Positions 25,190 to 35,038 of a DNA stretch of 64,000 bases are shown in pieces (positions within the stretch are counted from its first letter, which is position 1; every line of letters begins with the position of its first letter). The position numbers and the translations under genes are program-made. Under the pieces are notes generated by a model. It did no database searches and was not told where the DNA came from. It saw only the letters and a program-made list of their open reading frames with translations. Source of the DNA: Bacillota bacterium (GTDB lineage Bacteria > Bacillota > Clostridia > Lachnospirales > Lachnospiraceae); the NCBI GenBank assembly GCA_023392995.1, contig JAEWMZ010000249.1:15708-79707 (forward strand), in the 5' to 3' direction.

Positions 25190-27481
25190 ATGGAAATGAA
25201 AAAAATAAAAGAGTTAATTAATCAGATGACACTGGAGGAAAAAGCAAGCCTGTGTTCAGGACATGATTTTTGGCACACAAAGGGCATCGAGCGTCTGGGT
25301 ATCCCGTCGCTAATGGTAGCAGATGGTCCGCATGGACTTAGAAAGCAAGATGATGCAGGCGATCATCTTGGAATCAATGACAGCATTAAGGCGGTTTGTT
25401 TCCCCGCAGGGTGTGCAACAGCTTCCAGCTTTGATAGAGAATTGGTTGCCATGCTTGGAGAGACACTGGGAGAAGAATGTCAGGCAGAGAGGGTCAGCAC
25501 GATTTTAGGACCAGCTATGAATATTAAGAGATCCCCATTATGTGGACGTAATTTTGAATATTATTCAGAGGATCCACTTGTATCAACAGAAATGGCAGGT
25601 GCATTTGTCCGAGGTGTGCAGAGCAAAAATATTGGGACTAGCCCAAAGCATTTCATGGCAAATAATCAGGAGTATCATCGAATGACCAGTTCTTCTGAAA
25701 TGGATGAACGAACAATGCGGGAAATCTATCTTGCATCCTTTGAGGGGATGGTTAAGAAGGAAAAACCATGGACAATCATGAATTCCTATAATAAGCTGAA
25801 TGGCACCTATCTTTGTGAACATAGAGAAATGCTTACAGATATTCTTCGTAAGGAATGGGGATTTGACGGTTATGTTATGACTGATTGGGGTGCAATGAAT
25901 GAACGTGTGGAAGCACTGAAGGCGGGATGCAATTTGGAGATGCCATCCTGCGGCGGAGCCACAGATGCGGAAATTGTGGCTGCAGTGCAGAATGGAACGC
26001 TGGATGAGTCTGTTCTGGATGCGTCCTGTGAGGAATTCTTGAATATTATTTACAGATATGTGGAAAATCATGATGATACTGCAGTATTTCAACATGAGAG
26101 AGATCATGAAATTGCCCGTCTCATAGAGGAGGAGAGTATTGTTCTTTTGAAAAATGAAGAGGCAGTTCTTCCGTTATTACCGGAAAAAAAGGTTGCATTT
26201 ATTGGAAAATATGCAAAAACGCCACGTTATCAGGGTGGGGGAAGCTCTCATATCAATAGCTTTAAGGTCGAATCAGCACTGGAAGCAGTGGGGGTAATAG
26301 AGAATGTTAACAAAGCAAATATCACCTTTGCACAGGGATTTAATGATGCAGAGGACAAAGTAGATGAGACGTTAATGGCAGAAGCGGTTGAAGCCGCCAA
26401 ATGTGCTGAAATTGCAGTAATCTTTGCAGGGCTTCCGGATAATTTTGAATCCGAAGGCTACGATCGAAAACATATGCAAATGCCAAACTGCCAGAATCAG
26501 TTAATTGAAGCTGTGGCAGCAGTGCAGCCGAACATCGTTGTTGTACTACATAATGGTGCCCCTGTTGAGATGCCATGGATTGGCAAGGTAAAAGCAGTGC
26601 TGGAAGCATACCTTGGCGGTCAGGCGGTCGGCGCAGCTCTAGTTAATGTGTTATATGGAAATGTAAATCCCAGCGGTCATCTGGCAGAGACATTTCCACT
26701 TCGTTTACAGGACACACCATGTTATCTAAATTATGGCGGAGAACACGACAAATCTGTTTATTCCGAAGGCGTATTTGTAGGATACCGCTATTATATATCA
26801 AAGGATAAGGAAGTATTGTTCCCATTTGGACATGGACTGTCTTACACAACATTTGATTATAGCAATCTTACAGTGGACAAAGAAAGCGTGAAAGAAAGCG
26901 AAAAACTGACGGTATCGGTTGATGTTACAAATACCGGTTCTCGTTCAGGAAAAGAGGTTGTTCAGCTTTATGTGGCAGCAGAGGGAGGCACCATTATCCG
27001 TCCTGTGAGAGAGCTGAGAGGATTCGAGAAAATAGAACTTGCACCAGGGGAGACAAAGAGGGTGCAGTTTTTACTAGATAACCGATCCTACGCATACTGG
27101 AGTACAGAGATTCATGATTGGTATGTGGAAAGTGGTGAATATGAGATTCAAATTGGAAGAAACGCACAGGAAATAGTGCTTTCCTGTTCCGTACAGGTTG
27201 TATCAGAAGTCAGTATTCCGAAGGTATTTACCCTCAATTCTACCATAGGAGAGATCATGGCAGATCCAAAAGGAAATGCGATTTTTGAGCAAGCGGTGGC
27301 ATCGATGATGAGCGAAGATGCTCAGGCAATGGTAGAACAGCCTCAGGGTGATAATTCTGCTGTCAGCAATGAAATGATGGCGGCTACGATGGAAGCAATG
27401 CCAATCAGGCAGCTTATCAGTTTTGTGCCGGGTGTAACAAAAGAAGCATTGAATCAGTTGATTATGGCGCTAAATGTTTAA
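25190..27481 (+). CDS. Glycoside hydrolase family 3 with C-terminal helical module
   Basis: This is a 763-residue enzyme without signal peptide. The TIM barrel begins at once (MTLEEKASLCSGHDFWHTKG), followed by VADGPHGLRKQ, ILGPAMNIKRSPLCGRNFEYYSEDP and the nucleophile Asp232 in VMTDWGAMNE. The alpha/beta domain (EESIVLLKNEEAVLPL, YQGGGSSHINSF, LPDNFESEGYDRKHM) and a fibronectin-III-like domain (NTGSRSGKEVVQLYV) follow. Residues 677-763 are an extra helical tail (FTLNSTIGEIMADPKG, MEAMPIRQLISFVPG). It likely acts as an exo-beta-glucosidase or xylosidase. It is followed at 28 bases by a GH78 gene, so the two probably act together on a rhamnosyl-glucoside. Its nearest relative here is the GH3 at 57184. 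Confidence 0.93.
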   Translation: MEMKKIKELINQMTLEEKASLCSGHDFWHTKGIERLGIPSLMVADGPHGLRKQDDAGDHLGINDSIKAVCFPAGCATASSFDRELVAMLGETLGEECQAERVSTILGPAMNIKRSPLCGRNFEYYSEDPLVSTEMAGAFVRGVQSKNIGTSPKHFMANNQEYHRMTSSSEMDERTMREIYLASFEGMVKKEKPWTIMNSYNKLNGTYLCEHREMLTDILRKEWGFDGYVMTDWGAMNERVEALKAGCNLEMPSCGGATDAEIVAAVQNGTLDESVLDASCEEFLNIIYRYVENHDDTAVFQHERDHEIARLIEEESIVLLKNEEAVLPLLPEKKVAFIGKYAKTPRYQGGGSSHINSFKVESALEAVGVIENVNKANITFAQGFNDAEDKVDETLMAEAVEAAKCAEIAVIFAGLPDNFESEGYDRKHMQMPNCQNQLIEAVAAVQPNIVVVLHNGAPVEMPWIGKVKAVLEAYLGGQAVGAALVNVLYGNVNPSGHLAETFPLRLQDTPCYLNYGGEHDKSVYSEGVFVGYRYYISKDKEVLFPFGHGLSYTTFDYSNLTVDKESVKESEKLTVSVDVTNTGSRSGKEVVQLYVAAEGGTIIRPVRELRGFEKIELAPGETKRVQFLLDNRSYAYWSTEIHDWYVESGEYEIQIGRNAQEIVLSCSVQVVSEVSIPKVFTLNSTIGEIMADPKGNAIFEQAVASMMSEDAQAMVEQPQGDNSAVSNEMMAATMEAMPIRQLISFVPGVTKEALNQLIMALNV

Positions 27482-27508
27482 ACAACACTAAGAATGGAGG
27501 TTTTTATT

Positions 27509-30307
27509 ATGGAGATAGTACAGATTACCTGTGAATCAATGAAGAATTCAATTTCAGTGACTACGCAAACACCTACTTTTTCATGGAAAATAATATCTGA
27601 GCAGAATAATGTATTTCAGGAGGCTTATCAGATGATTGTTTCTCAGGAGGGGAGAGGCATCGTTTGGGATAGTGGAATCGTAAAAGAAAGTGACACGGTA
27701 GGAATCCTTTATGCAGGAGAGCCGTTGGAGTCATGTTCCCGATATCGGTATCAAATAACTATATGGAATAATATGGGGGAACAAGTTTCCAGTAGTGAAT
27801 GTTATTTTGAAACAGCATTTTTCCATGATAGTGAATGGAGTGGCGCAAGATGGATCGAGCCGGAAGCACTTCCTCAGCTTAAGGAAAATCCACTTAAACA
27901 AGCATATCAAGAGTGGCAGGATATTATGGAAGCAATGATGCGTGGAGAAGCAACAGAAATGCGACTGGAAGGAGATATTATGGAGTCATTACCATTGGAG
28001 CCATATGATCCGGCTGTACGTATGAGAAAACCTTTTTCCTGTAAGGGAGGAATACAGAGGGCAAGATTATACCTTACGGCACATGGAATCTATGATGTCA
28101 AAATTAATGGAAAAGAGATCACAGATACACTTTTTAATCCTGGATTTACAACCTATGACAAAAGAATCCTATATCAGGTATATGAAGTAGAGGATCTGTT
28201 AAGTGACGAAAATGCTATTTCTGTTACAATTGCAGACGGATGGTATAAGGGAAAGATTGCTATTGGACGTGGTTGTGAATACGGAGAGGTTCCGGGACTC
28301 CTGCTGAAAATGGTAATCTGGTATGAAAATGGAGAGACTCAGTTGATAGAAAGCGATCAGAGCTGGGACTATAGTTACGACGGCCCGGTTCAAATTGCAG
28401 ATTTGTTTCTTGGAGAGGTGTATGATGCTACAAAAGATGATGGAGATCCATCCTTAGTAACTTATGATGCGAATAAGTGGAAGCCGGTCTATGTGAAAGA
28501 AGAAGCAGATGAGAAGCTTGAAGCTCAAATATATCCTCCGGTACGCATCTTTCAGGAATTGCCTGCTGTGAAAGTATGGACAGCACCAAATGGTGACACA
28601 CTTGTAGATTTTGGACAAAATCTTGCCGGAATGCTTCGTGTAGAGATTGCCGGAAGTGCGAATGAATGTATTACGTTTGAGCACGGAGAGACATTGGATA
28701 AGGATGGAAACTACTTTTACATTTTATCGGAAACCAACAAAGCACAAAAAGATGTTTATATTTGTAAAGGTGAGTGTACGGAAATCTATCAACCTAAATT
28801 TACCTATCATGGATTTCGATATGTGCGTGTGACTGGAGGGAAAGAATGGACAAAACAACAGTTTACGGCATTGGCAATCAGTTCCGATAATATGGTGACA
28901 GGAGCCTTTCATTGTTCGGATGAGAACATGAATCGTTTGCAGCAGAATATTTACTGGAGTCAGCGTTCCAATAATATAGCAATTCCTACGGATTGTCCAA
29001 CAAGAGAGAAAGCAGGGTGGACGGGTGATGTTGTTGTATATGGTGCAACTGCTTTGTTCAATCAGGAGATGACAGCTTTTTATAAAGATTGGCTTAAGAG
29101 CATTCGAACCGAGCAGGGAGAGAATGGACATATTCTTGGAACAGTACCCCAGATTAAAAGCTATTTTTCTCAGGCACAAGCCGGCTCTCTGGGCTGGGGA
29201 GATGTTATTCTGACACTTCCGTGGCAATTGTATCAGTTGTTTGGCGACAAGACAGTTCTGACAGAAAACTACGAGGCAATGGGTAAATGGTTATATGCAA
29301 TGGAACTGGCTGCTTATGAATTACCGAATGCTTATAATACATTAGGTCAACAAAATGTATTTCCTGATCAGCTGGAAGGTAGACGTTTAGAAAATCAGCA
29401 TTATTTAATTAATTCAGGATTTCACTTTGGCGATTGGGTTATTCCAAGTGTAGTAAATGAACAAGGCTTTTGCGATGGCCCGGCATCTGCCTTTTTGACT
29501 ATGAATTATGCGGATACCAGTATACTCGCTCATATCGCAGATTTATATGCAGAAATTTCAGAAATTCTGGGGTATGATGATAATGCAAAAAAATATCAAC
29601 ACTATGCAAATCGTGTAAGAGAAGCGTTTACAGAAGAATATGTAACAAAAGACCAGCGATTAGGGCAGGAAATGCAGGGGAATTATATTCTTGCATTAAA
29701 GTACAAAATGGTACCCGAAGACACGGCAAAAGCATTTGCGAAAAGATTGAATGAATTGATTACTCAAAATAAATTCCGTCTTGACACCGGATTTATGTCG
29801 ACACCACATCTTCTAGACGTCTTGTGTGATTATGGCTATCAGGATGCTGCATGGAAGGTACTGTTTCAGAAGGAATGTCCGTCCTGGCTTTATGAGATTG
29901 AAAAGGGAGCCACAACGATATGGGAAAACTGGGATGCAATTCGTCAGGATGGGGCAATAGGTGGTTGCTCTTTTAACCATTATGCATTTGGTTGTGTTGG
30001 TGATTTCCTGTATCGAAGAGCCCTGGGTATCCAAAATGCCGGTGTCGGATATGATCAGATTCTGATTGCCCCCGAATATAATATTCCGCTGAATAAGGTG
30101 GAAGGTTCTTATGATAGTGTTAGAGGAAAGATACAGCTTTGTTGGGAAAAAACTGGTGAAGAAATCCATATTTCTGGCAGGATTCCGGCAAATACCAATG
30201 CTCGTTTATGTTTGCCGAATGGCGAAAGAAAAACACTTGGTAACGGTAAATTTGCTATTTCTGTAACTGAGAAAGGGGATCAGGTATTCACAGAGTCTAT
30301 AAGATAA
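27509..30307 (+). CDS. Glycoside hydrolase family 78 (alpha-L-rhamnosidase), second copy
   Basis: The start is set at 27509 because GGAGG (27496-27500) is eight bases upstream; the ATG at 27494 overlaps that site. The protein is 932 residues. The N-terminal beta domains (TPTFSWKIIS, ARLYLTAHGIYDVKING, FNPGFTTYDKRILYQVYE) precede the helical barrel. The acid is Glu500 in DCPTREKAGWTGD, one residue shorter than the DCPQRDERLGW form of the GH78 at 19942 but with the same glutamate-to-tryptophan distance; the likely base is Glu806 in GATTIWENW. An insertion around residues 130-170 (EWQDIMEAMMRGEATEM) is absent from the other two GH78s. It lies in one operon with the GH3. No helical tail is present. 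Confidence 0.92.
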   Translation: MEIVQITCESMKNSISVTTQTPTFSWKIISEQNNVFQEAYQMIVSQEGRGIVWDSGIVKESDTVGILYAGEPLESCSRYRYQITIWNNMGEQVSSSECYFETAFFHDSEWSGARWIEPEALPQLKENPLKQAYQEWQDIMEAMMRGEATEMRLEGDIMESLPLEPYDPAVRMRKPFSCKGGIQRARLYLTAHGIYDVKINGKEITDTLFNPGFTTYDKRILYQVYEVEDLLSDENAISVTIADGWYKGKIAIGRGCEYGEVPGLLLKMVIWYENGETQLIESDQSWDYSYDGPVQIADLFLGEVYDATKDDGDPSLVTYDANKWKPVYVKEEADEKLEAQIYPPVRIFQELPAVKVWTAPNGDTLVDFGQNLAGMLRVEIAGSANECITFEHGETLDKDGNYFYILSETNKAQKDVYICKGECTEIYQPKFTYHGFRYVRVTGGKEWTKQQFTALAISSDNMVTGAFHCSDENMNRLQQNIYWSQRSNNIAIPTDCPTREKAGWTGDVVVYGATALFNQEMTAFYKDWLKSIRTEQGENGHILGTVPQIKSYFSQAQAGSLGWGDVILTLPWQLYQLFGDKTVLTENYEAMGKWLYAMELAAYELPNAYNTLGQQNVFPDQLEGRRLENQHYLINSGFHFGDWVIPSVVNEQGFCDGPASAFLTMNYADTSILAHIADLYAEISEILGYDDNAKKYQHYANRVREAFTEEYVTKDQRLGQEMQGNYILALKYKMVPEDTAKAFAKRLNELITQNKFRLDTGFMSTPHLLDVLCDYGYQDAAWKVLFQKECPSWLYEIEKGATTIWENWDAIRQDGAIGGCSFNHYAFGCVGDFLYRRALGIQNAGVGYDQILIAPEYNIPLNKVEGSYDSVRGKIQLCWEKTGEEIHISGRIPANTNARLCLPNGERKTLGNGKFAISVTEKGDQVFTESIR

Positions 30308-30372
30308 TCATCAACCCTCATACGCAATTTTGGATAAGTTATAGTTCGAAAGCTGAAGGAAGGTAAAAACTT

Positions 30373-31584
30373 ATGAATCTAGAATCAGTGAAAAACCTAT
30401 GTAAAATGATTACTGATACTTATCAAATCGGAGTTTATTTTTATGATACGGAAGGTGACTTAGTTTTTACAGTAGTGGATCGAACGGAGCAGCTAATTAA
30501 CAGTAAGATCTTCGGAATGGATCAATTTTCCTGGCAATGTATTTTTAGAAAGGATGTTAGAGTTTATATTAATGAGTATAGTATGACTTGGATAGGAATA
30601 CCGGTTTTATCTGCAGAAATAATCAGAGGCGCCATTATCATTGGACCCGTCTTTTCCAAGAGAATGTTGAGTCAAACTTTAAAGGGAGTGTCTGAAAAGA
30701 ATGGATTTGAGGGAGAACAAGCCAATTCTATACTTAATTATATTATGGAGCTGCAAGTCTATTCATACAGTGAATATATTCAGTTAATAAAAGTAATCTA
30801 TTTTCATCTATACAATAAGGAGTTTGACGAAAGCGATCTGAAATCATCGAATGAGCAAATTGAAGCGAATATGCAATTACAAGAATATCATAGCGATCAG
30901 ATTGATGTAAATAAGATGGAATTTCATGGAACTTACCAATTAGAACAGTCTATCATGGAATGTATTCGTACTGGGCATGTTGATACATTAATGCGGATAG
31001 CACTAAACCAAGAGTATGGAAATCCTGGAAATTTAAGTGATGGCAACGAGCTTAGGCAGGAAAAAAATATATTTATTGTAATAACGACCCTTGCTACAAG
31101 AGCTGCGATTGAAGGAGGCCTAAATAGTGAAATTGCGTATAGCGTTAGTGATATGTATATTCAACAGGCAGAAGCACTAAAATCAATTAGGAAGATACAG
31201 GATCTTTCACTTCAAATGCTATTAGATTTTACTGGTAGGGTTAATCAACATAATGGAAATAAGAGCTATTCTGTTACTATTTGTAAGGCCTGTGAATATA
31301 TTAGTGCTCATATATATGATGATATAAATTTATCGGATTTAGCGTGTTATCTTCAAGTTAGTAATGGACATTTGTCAAGGTTATTTAACAATGAAACAGA
31401 AAAGTCCATAGTAGACTATATCAAGGAAGTAAGAATTAATGAAGCAAAGTTCTTATTAAAATATTCAAATTATTCCATAGCAGAAATAAGTGCAAAATTG
31501 CAGTTCAGTACACAAAGTTATTTTAGCAATGTTTTTAAAGAAATTACAGGACTCACTCCAAAACAATTCAAAGGTTTAGAATAG
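30373..31584 (+). CDS. AraC-family regulator with N-terminal sensor domain (PocR-like), paralogue 1
   Basis: This is a 403-residue protein. Residues 1-130 look like a PocR/PAS-like sensor (VKNLCKMITDTYQIGVYFYD, MTWIGIPVLSAEIIRGAIII). The middle contains the stretch KNIFIVITTLATRAAIEGGL shared with three other regulators in this window. The last 100 residues hold the two AraC helix-turn-helix motifs (INLSDLACYLQVSNGHLSRL, SIAEISAKLQFSTQSYFSNV, GLTPKQFKGL). It is followed after only seven bases by a close paralogue and then by importer A, so both probably control that importer and nearby hydrolases. The ligand is unknown. A GGAAGG ribosome binding site precedes the ATG. Confidence 0.88.
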   Translation: MNLESVKNLCKMITDTYQIGVYFYDTEGDLVFTVVDRTEQLINSKIFGMDQFSWQCIFRKDVRVYINEYSMTWIGIPVLSAEIIRGAIIIGPVFSKRMLSQTLKGVSEKNGFEGEQANSILNYIMELQVYSYSEYIQLIKVIYFHLYNKEFDESDLKSSNEQIEANMQLQEYHSDQIDVNKMEFHGTYQLEQSIMECIRTGHVDTLMRIALNQEYGNPGNLSDGNELRQEKNIFIVITTLATRAAIEGGLNSEIAYSVSDMYIQQAEALKSIRKIQDLSLQMLLDFTGRVNQHNGNKSYSVTICKACEYISAHIYDDINLSDLACYLQVSNGHLSRLFNNETEKSIVDYIKEVRINEAKFLLKYSNYSIAEISAKLQFSTQSYFSNVFKEITGLTPKQFKGLE

Positions 31585-31591
31585 GTGATAA

Positions 31592-32812
31592 ATGAATAAG
31601 AATTCAGTTGAAAATCTATGTGAAATGCTCGCCAATACGTATAAGTTAGGAGTGTATTGTTATGATGAGGGAGGGTTGCCGGCATTTTCAGGAGAAGGGA
31701 GAAGGTATCCATTATTTGACCTCCGGGCTTTTGAAACAATCTGTTATGTCAAGAAAGACAAGCTTTATAAAGAAGTAAATATTTATCAGAATAGATACGG
31801 AATGAGTTGTATCGGTATACCATTAATCATTAATAATCCCTTGCGAGGGGTAATTCTGATTGGACCATATCTCATTCATAATGTCTCTGATGAAAATATA
31901 ATGAAGTTCGTTCAGGAATTAGAAATAACAGAAGAGAGAAAAAAAGAGTTGGTGGAATATTTATTAAGGGCACCAATCTATCCATATGATAGTTATATTA
32001 AAATAATAAAAACAACTTATTATTATATTAACAATAACGTGTTTGATGAGAACTGCCTTAATCCCTTAAATGATAGAAAGCAAACAGAGGATTTATTTAA
32101 GGGATTAAAGAGCAGCCAAATAAGCTTAAGCAAACTGGAGTTTCACGGAACATATATGCAGGAACGCGCTGTTATTGAAGTCATACGTACAGGTAACCTT
32201 GAGGAACTAACAAAATTAGTTGTTGTTGGTAAGTATGGAGATATCAGTAATGGAAATGAATTACGTCAGCAAAAGAATCTATTTATCGTAACGACTACCT
32301 TAGCTACGAGAGCAGCGATCGATGGGGGTGTAAATAGTGAAATTGCATTAACCATAAGTGATATGTATATTCGCCAGATGGAAGCACTAAAATCCATACC
32401 AAAGATCTTGGAGCTCTCTTTAAAAATGATTTACGACTTTACCAGAAGAGTGCATGAATTAATAGAGTTGAAAATCTATCATACAATAACGAACAAGACA
32501 ATGAACTACATCAAAACACATGTTTATGAAGATGTTAAATTATCCGATATTGCAAGCAATCTTAAGATCAGCGAAGGGCATTTATCAAGAAGCTTTTATA
32601 AAGAAACTGGGAAATCAGTTGTTGACTATGTGAAAGAAGTTAAGATAAATGAGGCAAAGTATTTTTTAAAATATACAAACTATACTTTGCTGGAAATAAG
32701 TGAAAAGTTATCGTTTAGTTCACAAAGTTATTTTGGTAAGGTATTTAAAGATAATTCGGGAATTTCTCCTAAACAATTTAGAGATGAGGTAAAAGAAATA
32801 GCGAAATATTAA
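31592..32812 (+). CDS. AraC-family regulator with N-terminal sensor domain, paralogue 2
   Basis: This 406-residue protein has the same architecture as the gene just upstream: sensor (VENLCEMLANTYKLGVYCYD, MSCIGIPLIINNPLRGVILI), the shared middle segment KNLFIVTTTLATRAAIDGGV, and a C-terminal AraC domain (VKLSDIASNLKISEGHLSRS, TLLEISEKLSFSSQSYFGKV, GISPKQFRDE). The seven-base gap and weak ribosome binding site (AGGTGA) suggest translational coupling. Two regulators of one subfamily in tandem could form heterodimers or answer to two different sugars. Tandem duplication is the simplest origin, although the pair has diverged clearly in the sensor part. Confidence 0.88.
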   Translation: MNKNSVENLCEMLANTYKLGVYCYDEGGLPAFSGEGRRYPLFDLRAFETICYVKKDKLYKEVNIYQNRYGMSCIGIPLIINNPLRGVILIGPYLIHNVSDENIMKFVQELEITEERKKELVEYLLRAPIYPYDSYIKIIKTTYYYINNNVFDENCLNPLNDRKQTEDLFKGLKSSQISLSKLEFHGTYMQERAVIEVIRTGNLEELTKLVVVGKYGDISNGNELRQQKNLFIVTTTLATRAAIDGGVNSEIALTISDMYIRQMEALKSIPKILELSLKMIYDFTRRVHELIELKIYHTITNKTMNYIKTHVYEDVKLSDIASNLKISEGHLSRSFYKETGKSVVDYVKEVKINEAKYFLKYTNYTLLEISEKLSFSSQSYFGKVFKDNSGISPKQFRDEVKEIAKY

Positions 32813-33125
32813 CATCTGAAAATAAATGAGCAGAAACATACGAGACATAACAAATATCTGATGATATCAGATATAAATAAAGTATTGGTATAAATAATTA
32901 ATATTTCTGGTTGATAATTCGTTAAAAATATTTTGCTCGTGGATATTTTTGTAAAGATAGCACAAAATCTAATAGGACGATATTAGTATTGATTATAGAA
33001 TTTCCAAGCTGATCATTATTTTACAAAAAATATATGAATATTGATATATATTTCATGCTGACTTGCATTAAAATGTCTAAGTAGTCTAATCGTATGACTA
33101 TCTATAAATAAGAGGAGGATATGAA
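32813..33125. promoter_or_regulatory. Promoter region of importer A
   Basis: These 313 bases have no gene. A 21-bp dyad, ATATCTGAT (32854-32862), GAT, ATCAGATAT (32866-32874), resembles an operator. Weak half-sites of the CAATA type occur on the minus strand near 32880 and 32985, and TTTTACAAAAAATAT lies at 33020. The clean 20-bp repeat seen elsewhere is not present. AAGAGGAGG is the ribosome binding site. Confidence 0.45.
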
Positions 33126-34850
33126 ATGAAAAGTATCAAGAAATTATTCGCAATGCTATTATGCATGACACTGATTATCACCTCATTCAGTGGCTGTAAA
33201 AAGTCTGATGGTACATCTGAGGATACAGCAAATGGTAATGATGGAACAACGACTGAGGTTTCTCCAACTGCAACAGAGAAAGAACTTGTAGAGATTGACT
33301 ATTCAGAACCTGTGGAATTTTCCTACTGGTTATATGCTTCACCGAATGATTACTATTCAAACTATAGTGAAAACCCTGTGGTATGGTATCTGAATAAAAA
33401 GTTCAACATGACTCTTAAGGTGGAACAACCGGCAGCTGGTACAGAAAGTGATGCTTTAAGCCTTATGTTCGGTACAGGAGAATATACAGATATGATTGAT
33501 GCCAGTTATTATACAGGTTCAATTAGCCAGCTATATGATGATGGTATTATTGTCAACATAGCAGATTATCTTGATTATATGCCCAATTTTAAGAAGTTAC
33601 TGGATTCCGATGAGGTGTTCCGCAAGCATGCTTATAATGATGAAGGTCAAATATTACAGTTAAGATATATTTCGGATGTAGATGGCATTATGTGGGGTGG
33701 ATTCGTATACAGACGAGATATATTAGATACAATGACAGGTGGTAATATTCAGTTCCCGAGCGGGAAGGATGAGCCTACTACCATCGAAGATTGGGACTAT
33801 ATGCTTCCACTCATGAAACAATATTTTGAAGCATCCGGTATGACTGATTATGGTGTATTAATTCTCCCTGCTGCCGGGTATTTTTCAGCGAGTAACCTAG
33901 TAAACAGCTTTGGCGTTGGTGCTTCTTATTATGTAAAGGATGGCACCGTAAAATATGGACCGATTGAAGATGGCTTCTACAATTATCTGAAGAAAATGAA
34001 TGAATGGTACAAAGCAGGCTATATCTATAAAGACTTTGCGAGTAGAACCAATGATCTCTTCTACTTACCCAATACCTCTTTAACTTATGGCGGTGGAGCT
34101 GGAATTTGGTTTGGATTAGATAGCCAATTGGGAGATGTATTATCATTGCCCGATTACGGCCTGAATGTCGATGTTCAAGGTATTCCAGATCCAATAGATA
34201 CTGCAACAGGAGTAACCGCTGCACCTAACTATATGTTTAATAGTAAAAGTGAGCAGGGCGGTGGTACTTTTGTTAGTACATCATGCAAGAATATTGAAAG
34301 ACTATTGGCAACGATGGACTTCATGTATTCAGAAGAAGGTTCTTATCTAAAAGGCTATGGTCTCACGAAAGAACAAGGATCTGCAGAAAATGAATTTTAT
34401 AAGAAAAATGGCTTGGAAGATGGTGCATATACGATTGCAGAAGATGGTACCTTTACCTATAACAATAAATTAGATGTTGTGGGAGGACCTGTAAAAGATG
34501 CTGGTTCTTTTAGAGCGTTACGTTTTCCTGGGTTAAGCAGTGAGGTGCATAATTTGGCAGTTAAGACAGATGTGCAATTGGCAGCCAGTGATAAATGGAC
34601 TATGTACCAGGATAGCAACATGGCATTGCCGTTGTCTTTATCAAGAACAACTGAGGAAGATGATACTTATACCAGCAATCAGACCAATATTGATGATTAC
34701 ATAAATTCCATGGTATTAAAGTTCATTCTTGGAAGCGAAGAATTGAACGATCAAAGTTGGGCAGCCTTTAAAGCGCAGATTGAATCTTTTGGAATACAGG
34801 ATAATCTTGCAATCCAGCAAGCTGCATATGATCGTTATCTTACTAGATAA
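33126..34850 (+). CDS. Importer A: extracellular sugar-binding lipoprotein (LipO-like)
   Basis: This is a 574-residue lipoprotein. The signal peptide ends in a lipobox, LIITSFSGC, with Cys24 as the lipid anchor, followed by a Ser/Thr/Glu-rich linker. The mature part is a large family-1-type solute-binding protein as found with LplB/YtcP permeases (NPVVWYLNKKFNMTLKVEQP, MLPLMKQYFEASGMTDYG, EWYKAGYIYKDFASRTNDLF). It captures an oligosaccharide or glycoside outside the cell. It is clearly paralogous to the binding protein at 54723 (same motifs in the same order). Two permease genes follow, after a hairpin at 34890 that may reduce their expression relative to this abundant subunit. Confidence 0.92.
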   Translation: MKSIKKLFAMLLCMTLIITSFSGCKKSDGTSEDTANGNDGTTTEVSPTATEKELVEIDYSEPVEFSYWLYASPNDYYSNYSENPVVWYLNKKFNMTLKVEQPAAGTESDALSLMFGTGEYTDMIDASYYTGSISQLYDDGIIVNIADYLDYMPNFKKLLDSDEVFRKHAYNDEGQILQLRYISDVDGIMWGGFVYRRDILDTMTGGNIQFPSGKDEPTTIEDWDYMLPLMKQYFEASGMTDYGVLILPAAGYFSASNLVNSFGVGASYYVKDGTVKYGPIEDGFYNYLKKMNEWYKAGYIYKDFASRTNDLFYLPNTSLTYGGGAGIWFGLDSQLGDVLSLPDYGLNVDVQGIPDPIDTATGVTAAPNYMFNSKSEQGGGTFVSTSCKNIERLLATMDFMYSEEGSYLKGYGLTKEQGSAENEFYKKNGLEDGAYTIAEDGTFTYNNKLDVVGGPVKDAGSFRALRFPGLSSEVHNLAVKTDVQLAASDKWTMYQDSNMALPLSLSRTTEEDDTYTSNQTNIDDYINSMVLKFILGSEELNDQSWAAFKAQIESFGIQDNLAIQQAAYDRYLTR

Positions 34851-34889
34851 AATCTATTTATAATTATACTGAATGATAGACAAGTAATT

Positions 34890-34918
34890 GTAAGGTATGG
34901 GACACCCCCATACCTTAC
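34890..34918 (+). terminator. Intercistronic hairpin between binding protein and permeases
   Basis: GTAAGGTATGGG (34890-34901) pairs perfectly with CCCATACCTTAC (34907-34918). No U-run follows, so it is more likely a partial terminator or an RNA-stabilising structure that favours the binding-protein message. A smaller CCGCT/AGCGG stem lies just before the permease ribosome binding site. Confidence 0.6.
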
Positions 34919-35038
34919 CTTATAAATCTATCACAATACCAAGGATTAACAGATTAAAATGACTAAATGTAATGATGATATACAGCTTATATGTATCAAA
35001 GCGTTAGCGCCGCTCTTAAGCGGTGGATTGGAGGATAA

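Noticed and set aside
27494..27508. Earlier ATG for the second GH78
   Set aside because: It overlaps the Shine-Dalgarno sequence used by the ATG at 27509.
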